A stretch of 64,000 nt of DNA from Phyllobacterium sp. T1293 (GTDB lineage: Bacteria; Pseudomonadota; Alphaproteobacteria; Rhizobiales; Rhizobiaceae), in the NCBI RefSeq assembly GCF_020731415.2, contig NZ_CP088273.1, positions 3,167,001 to 3,231,000 on the forward strand, given 5' to 3'. A model generated the notes under the pieces. That model was given only the letters and a program-made list of their open reading frames with translations. It searched no databases and was not told the origin of the DNA. The position numbers and the translations under genes were made by a program. Positions 11,056-21,358 of the stretch are shown here, piece after piece; position 1 is the first letter of the stretch, and every line of letters begins with the position of its first letter.

Positions 11056-11970
11056 ATGTCTATTCTTGTTAACAAAGACACCAAGGTTCTCGTTCAGGGC
11101 CTGACCGGAAAGACCGGAACATTCCACACCGAGCAGGCGCTTGCCTATTACGGTACCCAGATGGTTGGTGGTATCCACCCGAAAAAGGGCGGCGAGACCT
11201 GGGAAGGCAAATTGCCGACCGGTGCTGGCGCCCAGTTGCCGATCTTCGCATCGGTTGCCGAAGGCAAGGATCGCACCGGCGCCAACGCCTCGGTGATCTA
11301 TGTGCCGCCAGCAGGCGCTGCGGAAGCCATTCTTGAAGCAATCGAGGCGGAAATCCCGCTGATCATCTGCATCACCGAAGGTATTCCGGTTATCGACATG
11401 GTTCGCGTCAAGGCTCGCCTCGACCGCTCCAGTTCGCGCCTGATCGGGCCGAACTGCCCCGGCGTCCTGACCCCTGAAGAATGCAAGATCGGCATCATGC
11501 CGGGCAATATCTTCCAGAAGGGTTCGGTGGGTGTTGTATCCCGCTCCGGCACACTTACCTATGAAGCTGTGTTCCAGACAACGAATGAAGGCCTTGGCCA
11601 GACAACAGCAGTCGGTATTGGCGGCGATCCTGTAAAGGGCACCGAATTCATCGACGTGCTCGAGATGTTCCTTGCGGACGAAGCAACCAAGTCGATCATC
11701 ATGATCGGCGAAATCGGCGGCTCGGCTGAAGAAGACGCAGCACAGTTTATCGCTGACGAAGCCAAGCGCGGTCGCAAGAAGCCAATGGCCGGTTTCATCG
11801 CTGGACGTACGGCTCCTCCCGGACGCACCATGGGCCATGCCGGCGCTGTTATTTCGGGCGGCAAGGGTGGCGCAGAAGACAAGATCGCGGCCATGGAAGC
11901 TGCAGGTATCCGCGTTTCGCCATCACCGGCGCAGCTCGGCAAGACATTGGTTGAAGTCCTCAAGGGCTAA
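11056..11970 (+). CDS. sucD: Succinyl-CoA synthetase, alpha subunit
   Basis: A 304-residue CoA-binding subunit partnering SucC. The phosphorylated histidine is H261 in [13 protein letters not shown]; the conserved [10 protein letters not shown] stretch is at 131-140. Only three bases separate it from sucC. A perfect 8-bp hairpin begins nine bases after the stop. Confidence 0.97.
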   Translation: MSILVNKDTKVLVQGLTGKTGTFHTEQALAYYGTQMVGGIHPKKGGETWEGKLPTGAGAQLPIFASVAEGKDRTGANASVIYVPPAGAAEAILEAIEAEIPLIICITEGIPVIDMVRVKARLDRSSSRLIGPNCPGVLTPEECKIGIMPGNIFQKGSVGVVSRSGTLTYEAVFQTTNEGLGQTTAVGIGGDPVKGTEFIDVLEMFLADEATKSIIMIGEIGGSAEEDAAQFIADEAKRGRKKPMAGFIAGRTAPPGRTMGHAGAVISGGKGGAEDKIAAMEAAGIRVSPSPAQLGKTLVEVLKG

Positions 11971-11978
11971 AACCTCAG

Positions 11979-11998
11979 CCGGGCAGATTTCTGCCCGG
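11979..11998 (+). terminator. Hairpin after sucD (possible partial terminator)
   Basis: CCGGGCAG, ATTT, CTGCCCGG form a perfect GC-rich 8-bp stem with a 4-nt loop right after sucD. No U-run follows (attgaag), so read-through into sucA is expected; it may reduce transcription or protect the 3' end of the upstream message. Confidence 0.5.
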
Positions 11999-12082
11999 AT
12001 TGAAGACCAAGACAGATCGGGGCGGATGTTCGCCCTGATCAATCCACGGGGATTTCCCGGCAAGGGCCGGAAACCTCAACCC

Positions 12083-12118
12083 AGAGTGTTCTTGGGTCAC
12101 GATGATCCCGGACACTCT
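12083..12118 (+). promoter_or_regulatory. Imperfect hairpin in the sucA leader
   Basis: AGAGTGT (12083-12089) pairs with ACACTCT (12112-12118), and an inner GGGTC can pair with GATCCC through one bulge. It ends six bases before the AGGGAG preceding the sucA start, so it could influence sucA translation or mark an internal promoter region. Confidence 0.35.
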
Positions 12119-12156
12119 CATCAAGGGAGACGGAGCGGGTGCTCCGGTCAACACAC

Positions 12157-15100
12157 ATGGCACGTCAAGAACAGGCCAACGACATTTTCGCGCTCACATC
12201 ATTTCTCTATGGTGGCAATGCCCACTATATCGAGGAACTGCATGCGCAGTATGAGAAGGACCCCGCATCGGTTGGTCCCGAATGGCAGGAATTCTTTGCC
12301 AATCTCAACGACACCAAAGCCGATGTCATCAAGAACGCGCAGGGCGCATCCTGGGAGAAGCCAAACTGGCCGATCGCTGGCAATGGTGAACTCGTCTCCG
12401 CGCTCGACGGCAATTGGGGTGAAGTCGAAAAGCACATCACCGACAAGCTGAAGGCCAAAACAGCCAATGGCGCAGCGAACGGTGCGGCAGTATCGGCGGC
12501 CACAGCCACGGCGGACATTATCCACGCAGCTCGCGATTCCGTACGCGCCATCATGATGATTCGCGCCTATCGCATGCGCGGTCATCTGCATGCCAAGCTC
12601 GATCCGCTTGGCCTTGCCGAGGTGAAGGAAGATTACAACGAACTGTCGCCCGAGAGCTATGGTTTCTCGCCCGCAGACTATGACCGCAAGATCTTCATCG
12701 ACAATGTGCTGGGTCTCGAATATGCGACGATCCCGCAGATGCTCGACATTCTGCAGCGTACTTACTGCTCGACCATCGGTGTTGAGTTCATGCACATTTC
12801 CGATCCGGTCGAAAAGTCGTGGATTCAGGAACGTATCGAAGGCCCGGATAAGGGCGTTGCGTTCACCGCTGAGGGCAAGAAGGCCATTCTGTCGAAACTG
12901 ATCGAGGCCGAAGGCTTTGAGCAGTTCATCGACGTCAAGTATAAGGGCACGAAACGTTTCGGTCTTGACGGCGGTGAATCACTCATCCCCGCGCTGGAAC
13001 AGATCGTCAAGCGCGGCGGCTCGATGGGCCTCAAGGAAATCGTCCTTGGCATGGCGCACCGGGGCCGTCTCAATGTGCTCAGCCAGTTTATGCGCAAGCC
13101 GCATCGCGCAATCTTCCACGAATTCAAGGGTGGCTCCTACGCGCCTGATGATGTCGAAGGTTCCGGTGACGTGAAGTACCATCTGGGTGCATCATCGGAC
13201 CGTGAGTTCGATGGCAACAAGGTCCATCTGTCGCTGACAGCCAATCCGTCGCACCTGGAAATCGTTAATCCGGTTGTCATGGGCAAGGCTCGCGCCAAGC
13301 AGGATCTGCTGGCCGGTCGTGATCGCGATGACATGGTTCCCTTGTCCGAGCGCGCCAAGATCATGCCGCTGCTGCTGCATGGCGATGCGTCGTTTGCCGG
13401 TCAGGGTGTGGTTGCAGAATGTCTTGGCCTTTCCGGTTTGCGCGGTCATCGCGTTGGCGGCACGGTGCATTTCATCATCAACAACCAGATCGGTTTCACC
13501 ACCAATCCGCGCCTGTCGCGTTCTTCGCCCTATCCATCCGATGTGGCCAAGATGATCGAGGCACCGATTTTCCACGTCAATGGCGACGATCCGGAAGCGG
13601 TTGTTTATGTGGCAAAGATCGCCACCGAATACCGCATGACATTCCACAAGCCTGTTGTCATCGACATGTTCTGCTATCGCCGCTTCGGTCACAATGAAGG
13701 CGACGAGCCTGCATTCACGCAGCCGCTGATGTACAAGACCATCCGCGGCCAGAAGACAACGGTTCAGCTCTACTCTGCCAAACTGATCGAGCAGGGCCTG
13801 ATTGCTGAAGCCGATGTTGAGAAGATGCGCTCCACCTGGCGTGAAAATCTCGAACAGGAGTTCGAAGCCGGCCAGCATTACAAGCCCAACAAGGCCGACT
13901 GGCTGGATGGTGCGTGGAGTGGTCTGCGTACGGCAGACAATGCCGACGAACAGCGTCGTGGCAAAACGGGTCTTCCATTGAAGACAGTCAAGGAAATCGG
14001 CAAGAAGCTTGCTGAAGTTCCAGCTGGTTTCAATGTACACCGGACGATCCAGCGCTTTCAGGACAACCGCGCCAAGATGGTCGAAACCGGCGAAGGTTTC
14101 GATTGGGCTATGGCTGAAGCCCTGGCTTTTGGCTCGCTTGCCATTGAAGGTCATCCGATCCGTCTGTCGGGTCAGGATGTCGAGCGCGGTACATTCAGCC
14201 AGCGTCATTCGGTTCTCTATGATCAGGAAACCGAACAGCGTTATATTCCGCTCAACAATCTGCAAAAGGGTCAGGCGATCTACGAAGTCATCAACTCGAT
14301 GCTTTCGGAAGAGGCTGTCCTTGGTTTCGAGTATGGCTACTCGCTGTCCGATCCGCGTGCGCTGACCCTGTGGGAAGCCCAGTTCGGCGATTTCGCCAAC
14401 GGTGCGCAGGTCGTGTTCGACCAGTTCATCTCGTCGGGCGAACGCAAATGGCTGCGCATGTCTGGCCTCGTCTGCCTTCTGCCGCATGGTTATGAAGGTC
14501 AGGGTCCGGAGCATTCCTCAGCGCGTCTGGAACGTTATCTGCAGCTTTGTGCGGAAGACAATATGCAGGTGGCCAACTGCACCACACCTGCCAATTACTT
14601 CCATATCCTTCGCCGCCAGATGAAGCGCGACTTCCGCAAGCCGCTGATCCTGATGACGCCGAAATCCCTCCTGCGTCATAAGCGGGCCGTGTCGTCGATC
14701 AGCGACTTTACCGGTGATTCCTCGTTCCACCGTCTGCTATGGGATGATGCGCAGCTCTTGAAGGATCAGGTTATCAAGCTGCAGAAGGACTCGAAGATTC
14801 GCCGCGTCGTCCTGTGCTCCGGCAAAGTCTATTACGACCTTTACGAAGAGCGCGAGAAGCGTGGCATAGACGATGTCTATCTCTTGCGCGTCGAACAGCT
14901 TTATCCTTTCCCGGCCAAGGCGCTGATCACTGAACTGTCCCGTTTCCGCAATGCGGAAATGGTCTGGTGTCAGGAAGAGCCCAAGAACATGGGTGCCTGG
15001 GCCTTTATCGATCCTTATCTGGAATGGGTTCTGGCGCATATCGATGCCAAGCATCAGCGCGTTCGTTACACCGGACGTCCTGCCGCTGCGTCGACTGCAA

Positions 15101-15165
15101 CAGGCCTGATGTCCAAACACCTTGCACAGCTCGAAGCATTCCTTGAAGATGCCCTCGGCTCCTAA
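12157..15165 (+). CDS. sucA: 2-oxoglutarate dehydrogenase E1 component
   Basis: A 1002-residue thiamine-diphosphate enzyme that decarboxylates 2-oxoglutarate and passes the succinyl group to the SucB lipoyl domain. The N-terminal E1o region ([24 protein letters not shown]) leads to the TPP core with [13 protein letters not shown] and [12 protein letters not shown], and the C-terminal transketolase-like part with [19 protein letters not shown] prefer ATG 12157 (MARQEQAND) because homologues begin there; a GTG at 12139, eight bases after AGGGAGA, would add six residues. sucB follows after 47 bases. Confidence 0.96.
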   Translation: MARQEQANDIFALTSFLYGGNAHYIEELHAQYEKDPASVGPEWQEFFANLNDTKADVIKNAQGASWEKPNWPIAGNGELVSALDGNWGEVEKHITDKLKAKTANGAANGAAVSAATATADIIHAARDSVRAIMMIRAYRMRGHLHAKLDPLGLAEVKEDYNELSPESYGFSPADYDRKIFIDNVLGLEYATIPQMLDILQRTYCSTIGVEFMHISDPVEKSWIQERIEGPDKGVAFTAEGKKAILSKLIEAEGFEQFIDVKYKGTKRFGLDGGESLIPALEQIVKRGGSMGLKEIVLGMAHRGRLNVLSQFMRKPHRAIFHEFKGGSYAPDDVEGSGDVKYHLGASSDREFDGNKVHLSLTANPSHLEIVNPVVMGKARAKQDLLAGRDRDDMVPLSERAKIMPLLLHGDASFAGQGVVAECLGLSGLRGHRVGGTVHFIINNQIGFTTNPRLSRSSPYPSDVAKMIEAPIFHVNGDDPEAVVYVAKIATEYRMTFHKPVVIDMFCYRRFGHNEGDEPAFTQPLMYKTIRGQKTTVQLYSAKLIEQGLIAEADVEKMRSTWRENLEQEFEAGQHYKPNKADWLDGAWSGLRTADNADEQRRGKTGLPLKTVKEIGKKLAEVPAGFNVHRTIQRFQDNRAKMVETGEGFDWAMAEALAFGSLAIEGHPIRLSGQDVERGTFSQRHSVLYDQETEQRYIPLNNLQKGQAIYEVINSMLSEEAVLGFEYGYSLSDPRALTLWEAQFGDFANGAQVVFDQFISSGERKWLRMSGLVCLLPHGYEGQGPEHSSARLERYLQLCAEDNMQVANCTTPANYFHILRRQMKRDFRKPLILMTPKSLLRHKRAVSSISDFTGDSSFHRLLWDDAQLLKDQVIKLQKDSKIRRVVLCSGKVYYDLYEEREKRGIDDVYLLRVEQLYPFPAKALITELSRFRNAEMVWCQEEPKNMGAWAFIDPYLEWVLAHIDAKHQRVRYTGRPAAASTATGLMSKHLAQLEAFLEDALGS

Positions 15166-15212
15166 ACCACAACAAACAGAAGTCATCTGACGATCAACGG
15201 AAGAGCAAGATC

Positions 15213-16496
15213 ATGGCAACCGAAATTCGCGTCCCAACGCTGGGCGAATCCGTTTCTGAAGCGACCATTGGCAAATGGTTCAAGAAGGTCGGCGAGGCAA
15301 TTGCTGCCGACGAGCCGCTGGTAGAACTCGAGACCGACAAGGTAACACTTGAGGTTCCGGCTGCCGCTGCCGGTGTCCTTGAAGAAATTACCGCCAAGGA
15401 AGGCGATACGGTCGAGGTTGGTGCTTTGCTCGGGATGATCGGTGCAGCTGGTGCTGCTCCGGCTGCCAAGAAGGAAGAAGCCAAGCCGGAAGCCGTTGCA
15501 CAGGCATCGGGTAGTGCAGCTGCGGCCTCCACTGCTGAAGCGTCTGTCAAGACTGCCGAAGTTGCCGGTGAACCAGCGATAACCGCACGCAAGGAAAGCG
15601 AAATGCCCGCTTCTCCTGCAGCCTCAAAGCTGCTGGCTGAAAAGGGTGTTTCCGTTTCGCAGGTCGATGGTTCCGGCAAGCGCGGTCAGGTACTCAAAGG
15701 TGATGTGCTCGATGCCGTTGCCAAGGGTATCGCTGCACAGCCAGCCGCCGCTCCTGCACCGCAGGCCGCCCGTCCAGCCTCTTCGGCGGATGACGCGTCG
15801 CGCGAAGAGCGCGTGAAGATGACCCGCCTGCGCCAGACCATTGCGCGCCGCCTCAAGGATGCGCAGAGCACCGCAGCGATGCTGACCACTTACAATGAAG
15901 TGGACATGTCGGCGGTGATGGATCTGCGCAACCGCTACAAGGAAATCTTTGAAAAGAAGCATGGCGTCAAACTCGGCTTCATGGGCTTCTTCACCAAGGC
16001 TGTCACCCATGCGCTGAAGGAAATTCCTGCGGTTAATGCAGAAATCGACGGCACTGACATCATCTACAAGAACTTTGCCCATGTCGGCGTTGCTGTCGGT
16101 ACGGATAAGGGGCTGGTGGTTCCGGTTGTGCGCAATGCTGATCAGATGTCGATTGCGGAAATCGAGAAGGACATTGGCCGTCTCGGCAAGGCAGCCCGCG
16201 ATGGCGCGCTTTCGATGGCCGATATGCAGGGCGGCACCTTCACCATCTCCAATGGCGGTGTCTATGGCTCGCTGATGTCCTCGCCGATCCTGAATGCACC
16301 GCAGTCCGGCATTCTCGGCATGCACAAGATTCAGGATCGTCCGGTTGTTGTCGGCGGCCAGATCGTCATCCGCCCGATGATGTATCTTGCCCTGAGCTAT
16401 GACCACCGCATCGTTGACGGCAAGGAAGCCGTAACCTTCCTCGTCCGCGTCAAGGAAAGCCTGGAAGATCCGGAACGTCTGGTTCTCGACCTCTAA
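15213..16496 (+). CDS. sucB: 2-oxoglutarate dehydrogenase E2 component (dihydrolipoyl succinyltransferase)
   Basis: A 427-residue E2 core protein. One lipoyl domain carries the lipoylated lysine K43 in [10 protein letters not shown]. An Ala-rich hinge (about 80-130) leads to a peripheral subunit-binding domain ([24 protein letters not shown]) and a second hinge. The C-terminal acyltransferase domain ends with the catalytic histidine H398 in [15 protein letters not shown] 15213 is preceded by GGAAGAG. A GCCCTGTTC/GGAACGGGGC hairpin just downstream (about 16514-16539) may mark the end of the main operon segment. Confidence 0.97.
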   Translation: MATEIRVPTLGESVSEATIGKWFKKVGEAIAADEPLVELETDKVTLEVPAAAAGVLEEITAKEGDTVEVGALLGMIGAAGAAPAAKKEEAKPEAVAQASGSAAAASTAEASVKTAEVAGEPAITARKESEMPASPAASKLLAEKGVSVSQVDGSGKRGQVLKGDVLDAVAKGIAAQPAAAPAPQAARPASSADDASREERVKMTRLRQTIARRLKDAQSTAAMLTTYNEVDMSAVMDLRNRYKEIFEKKHGVKLGFMGFFTKAVTHALKEIPAVNAEIDGTDIIYKNFAHVGVAVGTDKGLVVPVVRNADQMSIAEIEKDIGRLGKAARDGALSMADMQGGTFTISNGGVYGSLMSSPILNAPQSGILGMHKIQDRPVVVGGQIVIRPMMYLALSYDHRIVDGKEAVTFLVRVKESLEDPERLVLDL

Positions 16497-16680
16497 GGAC
16501 AGCAATCGCCGGCCCTGTTCTCTCAAAGGAACGGGGCTGCACTTTGCGGTGTGGTGAATCGGATCAGGTTGAGTTAATTTCGCTACCCGATCACAAGGCC
16601 GGTGCCTCTGCGGTCGATACGTCTGGTATCCATGTTTTGCCGATCTTCGGAAGAACGGCATGAGATGAAAGGCAACGCAA

Positions 16681-17127
16681 ATGGCTTTTGGACCGAACTT
16701 CCCACCGCTTGAACCTCATATCTGCGTCAAAGGCGGCCTTGAAGCGATCGCCTTTTACGAAAAGGCCTTTGGCGCTGAAAATACATTCACGCAACTGGCC
16801 GAAGATGGCAAACGCGTCATGCACGCCAATATTCATCTCTTCGGTGGTTCGTTCATGCTGCATGACGAGTTTCCGGAGTACAAGAATCAGGGCGGTGAGA
16901 ACGATGTGATGTCACCGCTCACCCGTGGCGGAGCCAGCGTTGCGCTCAATGTCAACCTATCCAAGCCAGCCGATGTTGATGCGGCGGTGGACCGGGCAGT
17001 CAAGGCAGGCGCCACCCTGATCATGCCGGTTCAAGATACGTTCTGGAATGCCCGTTATGGCCGTATTCGTGACCCGTTCGGGCATGTCTGGGCTTTTAAT
17101 GCCGCCCTTGAGGCTGCGGGAGAATAA
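16681..17127 (+). CDS. VOC family protein (PhnB/glyoxalase-like)
   Basis: A 148-residue vicinal-oxygen-chelate protein of the PhnB-like group, with two beta-alpha-beta-beta-beta halves: PHICVKGGLEAIAFYEKAFGA at the N-terminus and the closing GRIRDPFGHVWAF at the C-terminus. Proteins of this type are usually annotated as glyoxalase/bleomycin-resistance-like; the substrate is unknown. It starts 184 bases after sucB and five bases before the LysE gene. Confidence 0.8.
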   Translation: MAFGPNFPPLEPHICVKGGLEAIAFYEKAFGAENTFTQLAEDGKRVMHANIHLFGGSFMLHDEFPEYKNQGGENDVMSPLTRGGASVALNVNLSKPADVDAAVDRAVKAGATLIMPVQDTFWNARYGRIRDPFGHVWAFNAALEAAGE

Positions 17128-17132
17128 TAAGC

Positions 17133-17768
17133 ATGTCGCATTACATGTATGAGTTTCTCGGCCTCATGGCGGTCTTCTCGATCATGATCGTTTCGCCCGG
17201 TGCCGACTTTGCCATTGTCGTGCGCCAGAGCATCGTGCATGGCCGTCGCAGCGCCATCATGACCAGTTTTGGCATCGGCGCTTCACTGCTCTTTCATATC
17301 AGCTACACCATTCTCGGCCTTGGCCTGCTGGTGTCGAAATCCCTGTTCCTGTTCGGCATGTTGAAATGGGCCGGTGCTGCCTATCTCTTCTATCTCGGCG
17401 TCAAGGCGCTGCGTGCGCCCGGAATGGAAGCGCCTGCCATTGTCGCGGGTGAGAAGGACAAGAATATCTCCGATTGGCGTTGTTTCCTGATGGGCTTCGT
17501 CACCAATGCGCTCAACCCAAAGCCTGTTTTATTCTTTTTGTCGTTGTTTTCGGCTCTCGTCAGCCATGAAACGCCAGCGCTGGTGCAGGCGACCTATGGC
17601 CTGTTCATGGCGATAGCGCTGATCGCCTGGTTTGTTGCGGTTTCAACGTTCTTTACCATGCAATCCGTGCGCGACAGGTTTGTATCTTGGGGACGCTGGT
17701 TCAACCGTGTGACCGGGCTTGTCTTCATCGGGCTTGGAATCAAGCTCGCAACCCAGCAGGCGAGCTAG
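17133..17768 (+). CDS. LysE/RhtB family translocator
   Basis: A 211-residue inner-membrane protein with about six hydrophobic segments and the family opening FSIMIVSPGADFAIVVRQSI, followed by GFVTNALNPKPVLFFLSLF. LysE/RhtB proteins export amino acids such as lysine, threonine or homoserine; the specific substrate cannot be read here. It follows the VOC gene by five bases and precedes the secreted-protein gene by seven, so all three may be co-transcribed between sucB and lpd. Confidence 0.86.
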   Translation: MSHYMYEFLGLMAVFSIMIVSPGADFAIVVRQSIVHGRRSAIMTSFGIGASLLFHISYTILGLGLLVSKSLFLFGMLKWAGAAYLFYLGVKALRAPGMEAPAIVAGEKDKNISDWRCFLMGFVTNALNPKPVLFFLSLFSALVSHETPALVQATYGLFMAIALIAWFVAVSTFFTMQSVRDRFVSWGRWFNRVTGLVFIGLGIKLATQQAS

Positions 17769-17775
17769 AGCACTG

Positions 17776-18306
17776 ATGATCTTGTTCTCTCGCCATCGTC
17801 TGGGAAAGTGTGCTGCCGTTCTTGCGGTGTTCGGTGTGATGGTGTCGCAACCGGCTTTTGCCGCGTGCCTGCAGGATCACGCCGTCTATACGGATAGGGA
17901 CGATGATTTTACGCTGACGTTCAAAAGCGTCCCCGATGACGGACCGGCAGTCACGGCGAATGAATTCACAATCCGGATGAATGACAGCGATCTCAAGCTT
18001 GATGGTGTTGTCATGTGGGACAAGGATGGGGGCAGACCCAATGCCACTGTCATGTACAAGTGCCCCACGGGCGATGTAACCGGTGACGAATTGCAGCGAT
18101 GCACCGTCTGGAAAGGCGTTGTCTACGCCTTGAAGGAGGGCGCGGACGCTGAACTCCTGCCAACGGCCAAGGAGCCTTCCGCACAGGCACTGCTCCTGCC
18201 GGATTTTTCCGGCGCGATGAGCAGTTTCAATTTCAAACTCGAAAAACCCCTTGAGACTTTTCCATGGGAAGTCTTCCGTTTCAAAGAATGCGTACCCGAA
18301 CAGTAG
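17776..18306 (+). CDS. Small secreted protein of unknown function
   Basis: A 176-residue protein whose first 30 residues are a clear Sec signal peptide (hydrophobic core then SQPAFA|ACLQD). The mature part has four to five cysteines, which could form disulfides in the periplasm. I do not recognise a domain. The start at ATG 17776 is chosen because it puts the signal peptide at the N-terminus; upstream in-frame codons fall inside the LysE gene. lpd begins 33 bases downstream. Confidence 0.7.
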   Translation: MILFSRHRLGKCAAVLAVFGVMVSQPAFAACLQDHAVYTDRDDDFTLTFKSVPDDGPAVTANEFTIRMNDSDLKLDGVVMWDKDGGRPNATVMYKCPTGDVTGDELQRCTVWKGVVYALKEGADAELLPTAKEPSAQALLLPDFSGAMSSFNFKLEKPLETFPWEVFRFKECVPEQ

Positions 18307-18339
18307 TTTCGAGTTGCGTCACAGAAGAAGGATTTAATC

Positions 18340-19746
18340 ATGTCATATGACGTCGTCATCATCGGAACAGGTCCGGGCGGTTATGTCTGCGCGATCAAGG
18401 CTGCGCAGCTTGGCCTGAAGACCGCGGTGATTGAAAAGCGCGATACGTTTGGCGGCACCTGCCTCAATATCGGCTGCATTCCCTCCAAGGCATTGCTGCA
18501 CGCTTCGGAAGTGTTCCATGAAGCAGGTCATTCGCATGCGACGCTGGGTGTGGAAGTTGGTACACCAAAGCTCAATCTGAAGGCGATGCTGGCGCACAAA
18601 GACGCAACGGTTGAATCCAACGTCAATGGCGTGGCCTTCCTGTTCAAGAAGAACAAGATTGATACGTTCAAGGGCACCGGCAAGGTCGTGGCTGCGGGCA
18701 AGGTTTCCGTGACTGGCGATGACGGCAAGGTGCAGGAAATCGAGACAAAGAATATTGTCATTGCTACCGGTTCTGACGTTGCCGGTATTCCCGGTGTGAA
18801 TGTCGAATTTGATGAAAAGGTCATCGTTTCCTCGACTGGCGCGCTGGAGTTTACCAAGGTTCCGGAAACGCTCGTGGTTGTTGGTGGCGGTGTTATCGGC
18901 CTCGAACTGGGTTCGGTCTGGGCGCGTCTTGGCGCAAAAGTGACCGTTGTTGAATTCCTCGACAAGATTCTCGGGCCGATGGATGGCGAAGTATCGCGTC
19001 AGTTCCAGCGTATGCTGGAGAAGCAGGGTATTGAGTTCAAGATGAGCGCCAAAGTCACCGGCGTTGAAAAATCCGGCAAGGGTGCCAAGGTTACGTTTGA
19101 GCCAGTCAAGGGCGGTGAAGCCCAGTCGGTTACGGCTGACGCCGTGCTCGTTTCAACAGGCCGCCGCCCCTATACGGACGGTCTTGGTCTGAAGGAAGCC
19201 GGTGTTGACGTTGATAATCGCGGACGCGTTGCGATCAATGATCATTGGCAGACCAATGTGGCTGGCATTTATGCCATCGGCGACGTGATTCAGGGGCCGA
19301 TGCTGGCGCATAAGGCGGAAGATGAAGGCATCGCTGTTGCGGAAATTCTGGCCGGTCAGGCCGGTCATGTGAATTTCGATGCCATTCCGAGTGTCGTCTA
19401 CACGCAGCCGGAAGTGGCTTCAGTCGGCAAGACGGAAGAAGAGCTGAAAGCAGCCGGCATTGAATACAAGGCGGGTAAATTCCCGTTCACAGCCAATGGC
19501 CGGGCGCGTGCCATGCTGCACACGGACGGCTTCGTCAAAATCCTTGCGGATAAGGCGACTGATCGTGTGCTCGGCGTCCATATCGTTGGTTTTGGCGCTG
19601 GCGAGATGATCCATGAAGCCACCGTGCTGATGGAGTTTGGCGGTTCATCGGAAGATCTGGCTCGCACAACGCACGCACATCCGACCATGTCGGAAGCAGT
19701 GCGTGAAGCGGCTCTGGCGACCTTCGCCAAGCCGATCCATATGTGA
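18340..19746 (+). CDS. lpd: Dihydrolipoyl dehydrogenase (E3)
   Basis: A 468-residue FAD/NAD disulfide oxidoreductase that reoxidises dihydrolipoamide for 2-oxo-acid dehydrogenases, here most likely the SucAB complex. GTGPGGYVCA begins the FAD site, the redox pair is C41/C46 in GGTCLNIGC, a second Rossmann motif VVGGGVIGLELGSVW binds NAD, and the C-terminal HAHPTMSEAVREA holds the catalytic His-Glu pair. It closes the TCA block and is followed by a strong terminator. Confidence 0.96.
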   Translation: MSYDVVIIGTGPGGYVCAIKAAQLGLKTAVIEKRDTFGGTCLNIGCIPSKALLHASEVFHEAGHSHATLGVEVGTPKLNLKAMLAHKDATVESNVNGVAFLFKKNKIDTFKGTGKVVAAGKVSVTGDDGKVQEIETKNIVIATGSDVAGIPGVNVEFDEKVIVSSTGALEFTKVPETLVVVGGGVIGLELGSVWARLGAKVTVVEFLDKILGPMDGEVSRQFQRMLEKQGIEFKMSAKVTGVEKSGKGAKVTFEPVKGGEAQSVTADAVLVSTGRRPYTDGLGLKEAGVDVDNRGRVAINDHWQTNVAGIYAIGDVIQGPMLAHKAEDEGIAVAEILAGQAGHVNFDAIPSVVYTQPEVASVGKTEEELKAAGIEYKAGKFPFTANGRARAMLHTDGFVKILADKATDRVLGVHIVGFGAGEMIHEATVLMEFGGSSEDLARTTHAHPTMSEAVREAALATFAKPIHM

Positions 19747-19768
19747 TCCGGATTATAGAGAAATAAGA

Positions 19769-19796
19769 AAAAGGCCCGGGATACCGGGCCTTTTTA
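19769..19796 (+). terminator. Rho-independent terminator after lpd
   Basis: A-rich lead, stem GGCCCGG, loop gata, CCGGGCC, then TTTTT. Being flanked by A and T runs on both sides, it can also act on the minus strand for the small gene ending at 19817. Confidence 0.88.
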
Positions 19797-19816
19797 GTTT
19801 CACTAGCCATCCGGCA

Positions 19817-20068
19817 TTAATTGTTGCTAGGAGCCGGTGTGGTTGGTGCCGGGGCAGGCGTTGCAGGTGCCTGTGTTGTTGGCGCTGGCGGTGTCGGAGC
19901 ATCCATTGTCGAACTGGCATTCAGATAATAGTAACCGCCAATAACCAAAGCGGCGATCAATATACCTGCAATCAGGAAGCCGCTGCCGCCTCCGCTCGAC
20001 TGAGCCATTTTTGGTTCACGATCTGTCTGCGCGTCTACGGGACGCTGCAAGTTAGGATCATAGGTCAT
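19817..20068 (-). CDS. Small single-span membrane protein with Pro/Thr-rich tail
   Basis: An 83-residue protein with a strong GGAGG eight bases before its ATG. Residues about 28-48 (GSGFLIAGILIAALVIGGYY) form one transmembrane helix, and the last 30 residues are Ala/Pro/Thr-rich low complexity. I do not recognise a family; related short proteins of this build occur in rhizobia. The good RBS and codon use argue that it is real. Converges on lpd and shares its terminator. Confidence 0.65.
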   Translation of the reverse strand: MTYDPNLQRPVDAQTDREPKMAQSSGGGSGFLIAGILIAALVIGGYYYLNASSTMDAPTPPAPTTQAPATPAPAPTTPAPSNN

Positions 20069-20210
20069 CTCATGTCCTCCGTAATGCTCTTGCGTTCAGG
20101 AAGGATAACGGTTCAGTGCGTTGTAAGTTCCAATATTGCGCGGATAGGTTGTGATAATTGCGGGATATATCATTCAAAACCAAGTATTTATTCGGTGCCG
20201 AGAGTGATAA

Positions 20211-21278
20211 TTATTGCGCGGTAACTGTGTATCCCTTGGCGCGGAAGAGCGTCACAAGCCCGTTTTTTCCTGGAAGATGCAGGGCTCCAACAGCAATAAA
20301 GACATTTCCTTTGTCGATGATGGGGATAGCACGCTCCACCATGACCCGGTTGCGGGCATCAACCATCTTCTCTTCAAAAGCCGCGTAGTTCTCGCCGGTC
20401 GCCGTACCATCCGGAGAAAGAGAACGCATGAAGGGAAAGATCATGGCCGTATCACCATGGGTATAGAGCACCACCATGGTTTCGAACATGTCAGGCAGCT
20501 TTGATGCGAGATTAAGCGTCTCGACCAGACCGTCGACATGGAATTTCAGCGGCAGGGATGCCATGGCGCTGAGCTGATCCTTGATGGTTTCAAGCCCGGC
20601 AATTTCCTTGCCCTGTGTCTTGGCATCGCGGGCAAGCTTGATATCGAGAAAGGCCTGGCCGCTTTTGCCACGTTCAAGCTCGCAGGGTGACATGGCAAGC
20701 ATGCTGGTGATAATCCAGGGTTGCATTTTGTTGAGCGCCGCCAATGACAGGCCTCGCGCAGCAAGTCCCGTTTTCACGTCTTCAAGCTTGTCGGCCGGTA
20801 TGAGCTTTTCCAATGTGTTGTCATCGGTAAACATCATCAGTCCCGGATCTTGCGCCATGACTTTCAACGGCGCTTTTGGATCAAGGACTTCATCTGTCTC
20901 GATCACTACCGTTCCTGCGTCCTGATAGGCGCGTTGCGCTGTATCGGAGAGTTTCAAGACGCGTGGATCGGTCAGATGCATGGTGCCAAAAAGCCATGAT
21001 GGTTTCGTTCCGGGCTTTTCGATCTTCCACAGAATGCTTTTGCCGTTCTCCGTGGCTTCCGCTTCCTTTCGCAAGGCCGCAAGTTTTTCAGGATCTGACT
21101 TGGCCATTTCGGCGATGAGGTCATGCCCGCCGCAGGATATGTCTTCGGCACGCGCATGGGTTGCGGTGAATGCGACAATCAGGAAAGAGGCGAGCAAAAG
21201 CCAGCTCAAGAAGGCCAGAAAACGCAGGGCGCCATCGGCTATACGATCAAGTGAAATGGTTGGGCCGGTATGGGTCAT
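20211..21278 (-). CDS. TraB/GumN family protein
   Basis: A protein of about 355 residues with an N-terminal hydrophobic segment (signal peptide or anchor) and the two hallmark regions of the TraB/GumN superfamily: WLFGTMHLTDPR early and VGALHLPGKNGLVTLFRAKG at the C-terminus; both GxxH segments are related to the tiki/erythromycin-esterase-like metalloprotease fold. Substrate unknown. Start ATG 21278 (MTHTGPTISL) is preferred; an ATG at 21329 would add 17 residues not typical of a signal peptide. Confidence 0.82.
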   Translation of the reverse strand: MTHTGPTISLDRIADGALRFLAFLSWLLLASFLIVAFTATHARAEDISCGGHDLIAEMAKSDPEKLAALRKEAEATENGKSILWKIEKPGTKPSWLFGTMHLTDPRVLKLSDTAQRAYQDAGTVVIETDEVLDPKAPLKVMAQDPGLMMFTDDNTLEKLIPADKLEDVKTGLAARGLSLAALNKMQPWIITSMLAMSPCELERGKSGQAFLDIKLARDAKTQGKEIAGLETIKDQLSAMASLPLKFHVDGLVETLNLASKLPDMFETMVVLYTHGDTAMIFPFMRSLSPDGTATGENYAAFEEKMVDARNRVMVERAIPIIDKGNVFIAVGALHLPGKNGLVTLFRAKGYTVTAQ

Positions 21279-21358
21279 GGTCTGTACATATATTCGGTTT
21301 GGCAAAAAGGCGTTAAAGCCATTCTGCAAATTGTTTGTAACACAGATATTGTCGGTCT

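Noticed and set aside
13192..14514. A 440-codon open frame antisense to sucA
   Set aside because: Same reasoning: codon-bias shadow of an established gene.
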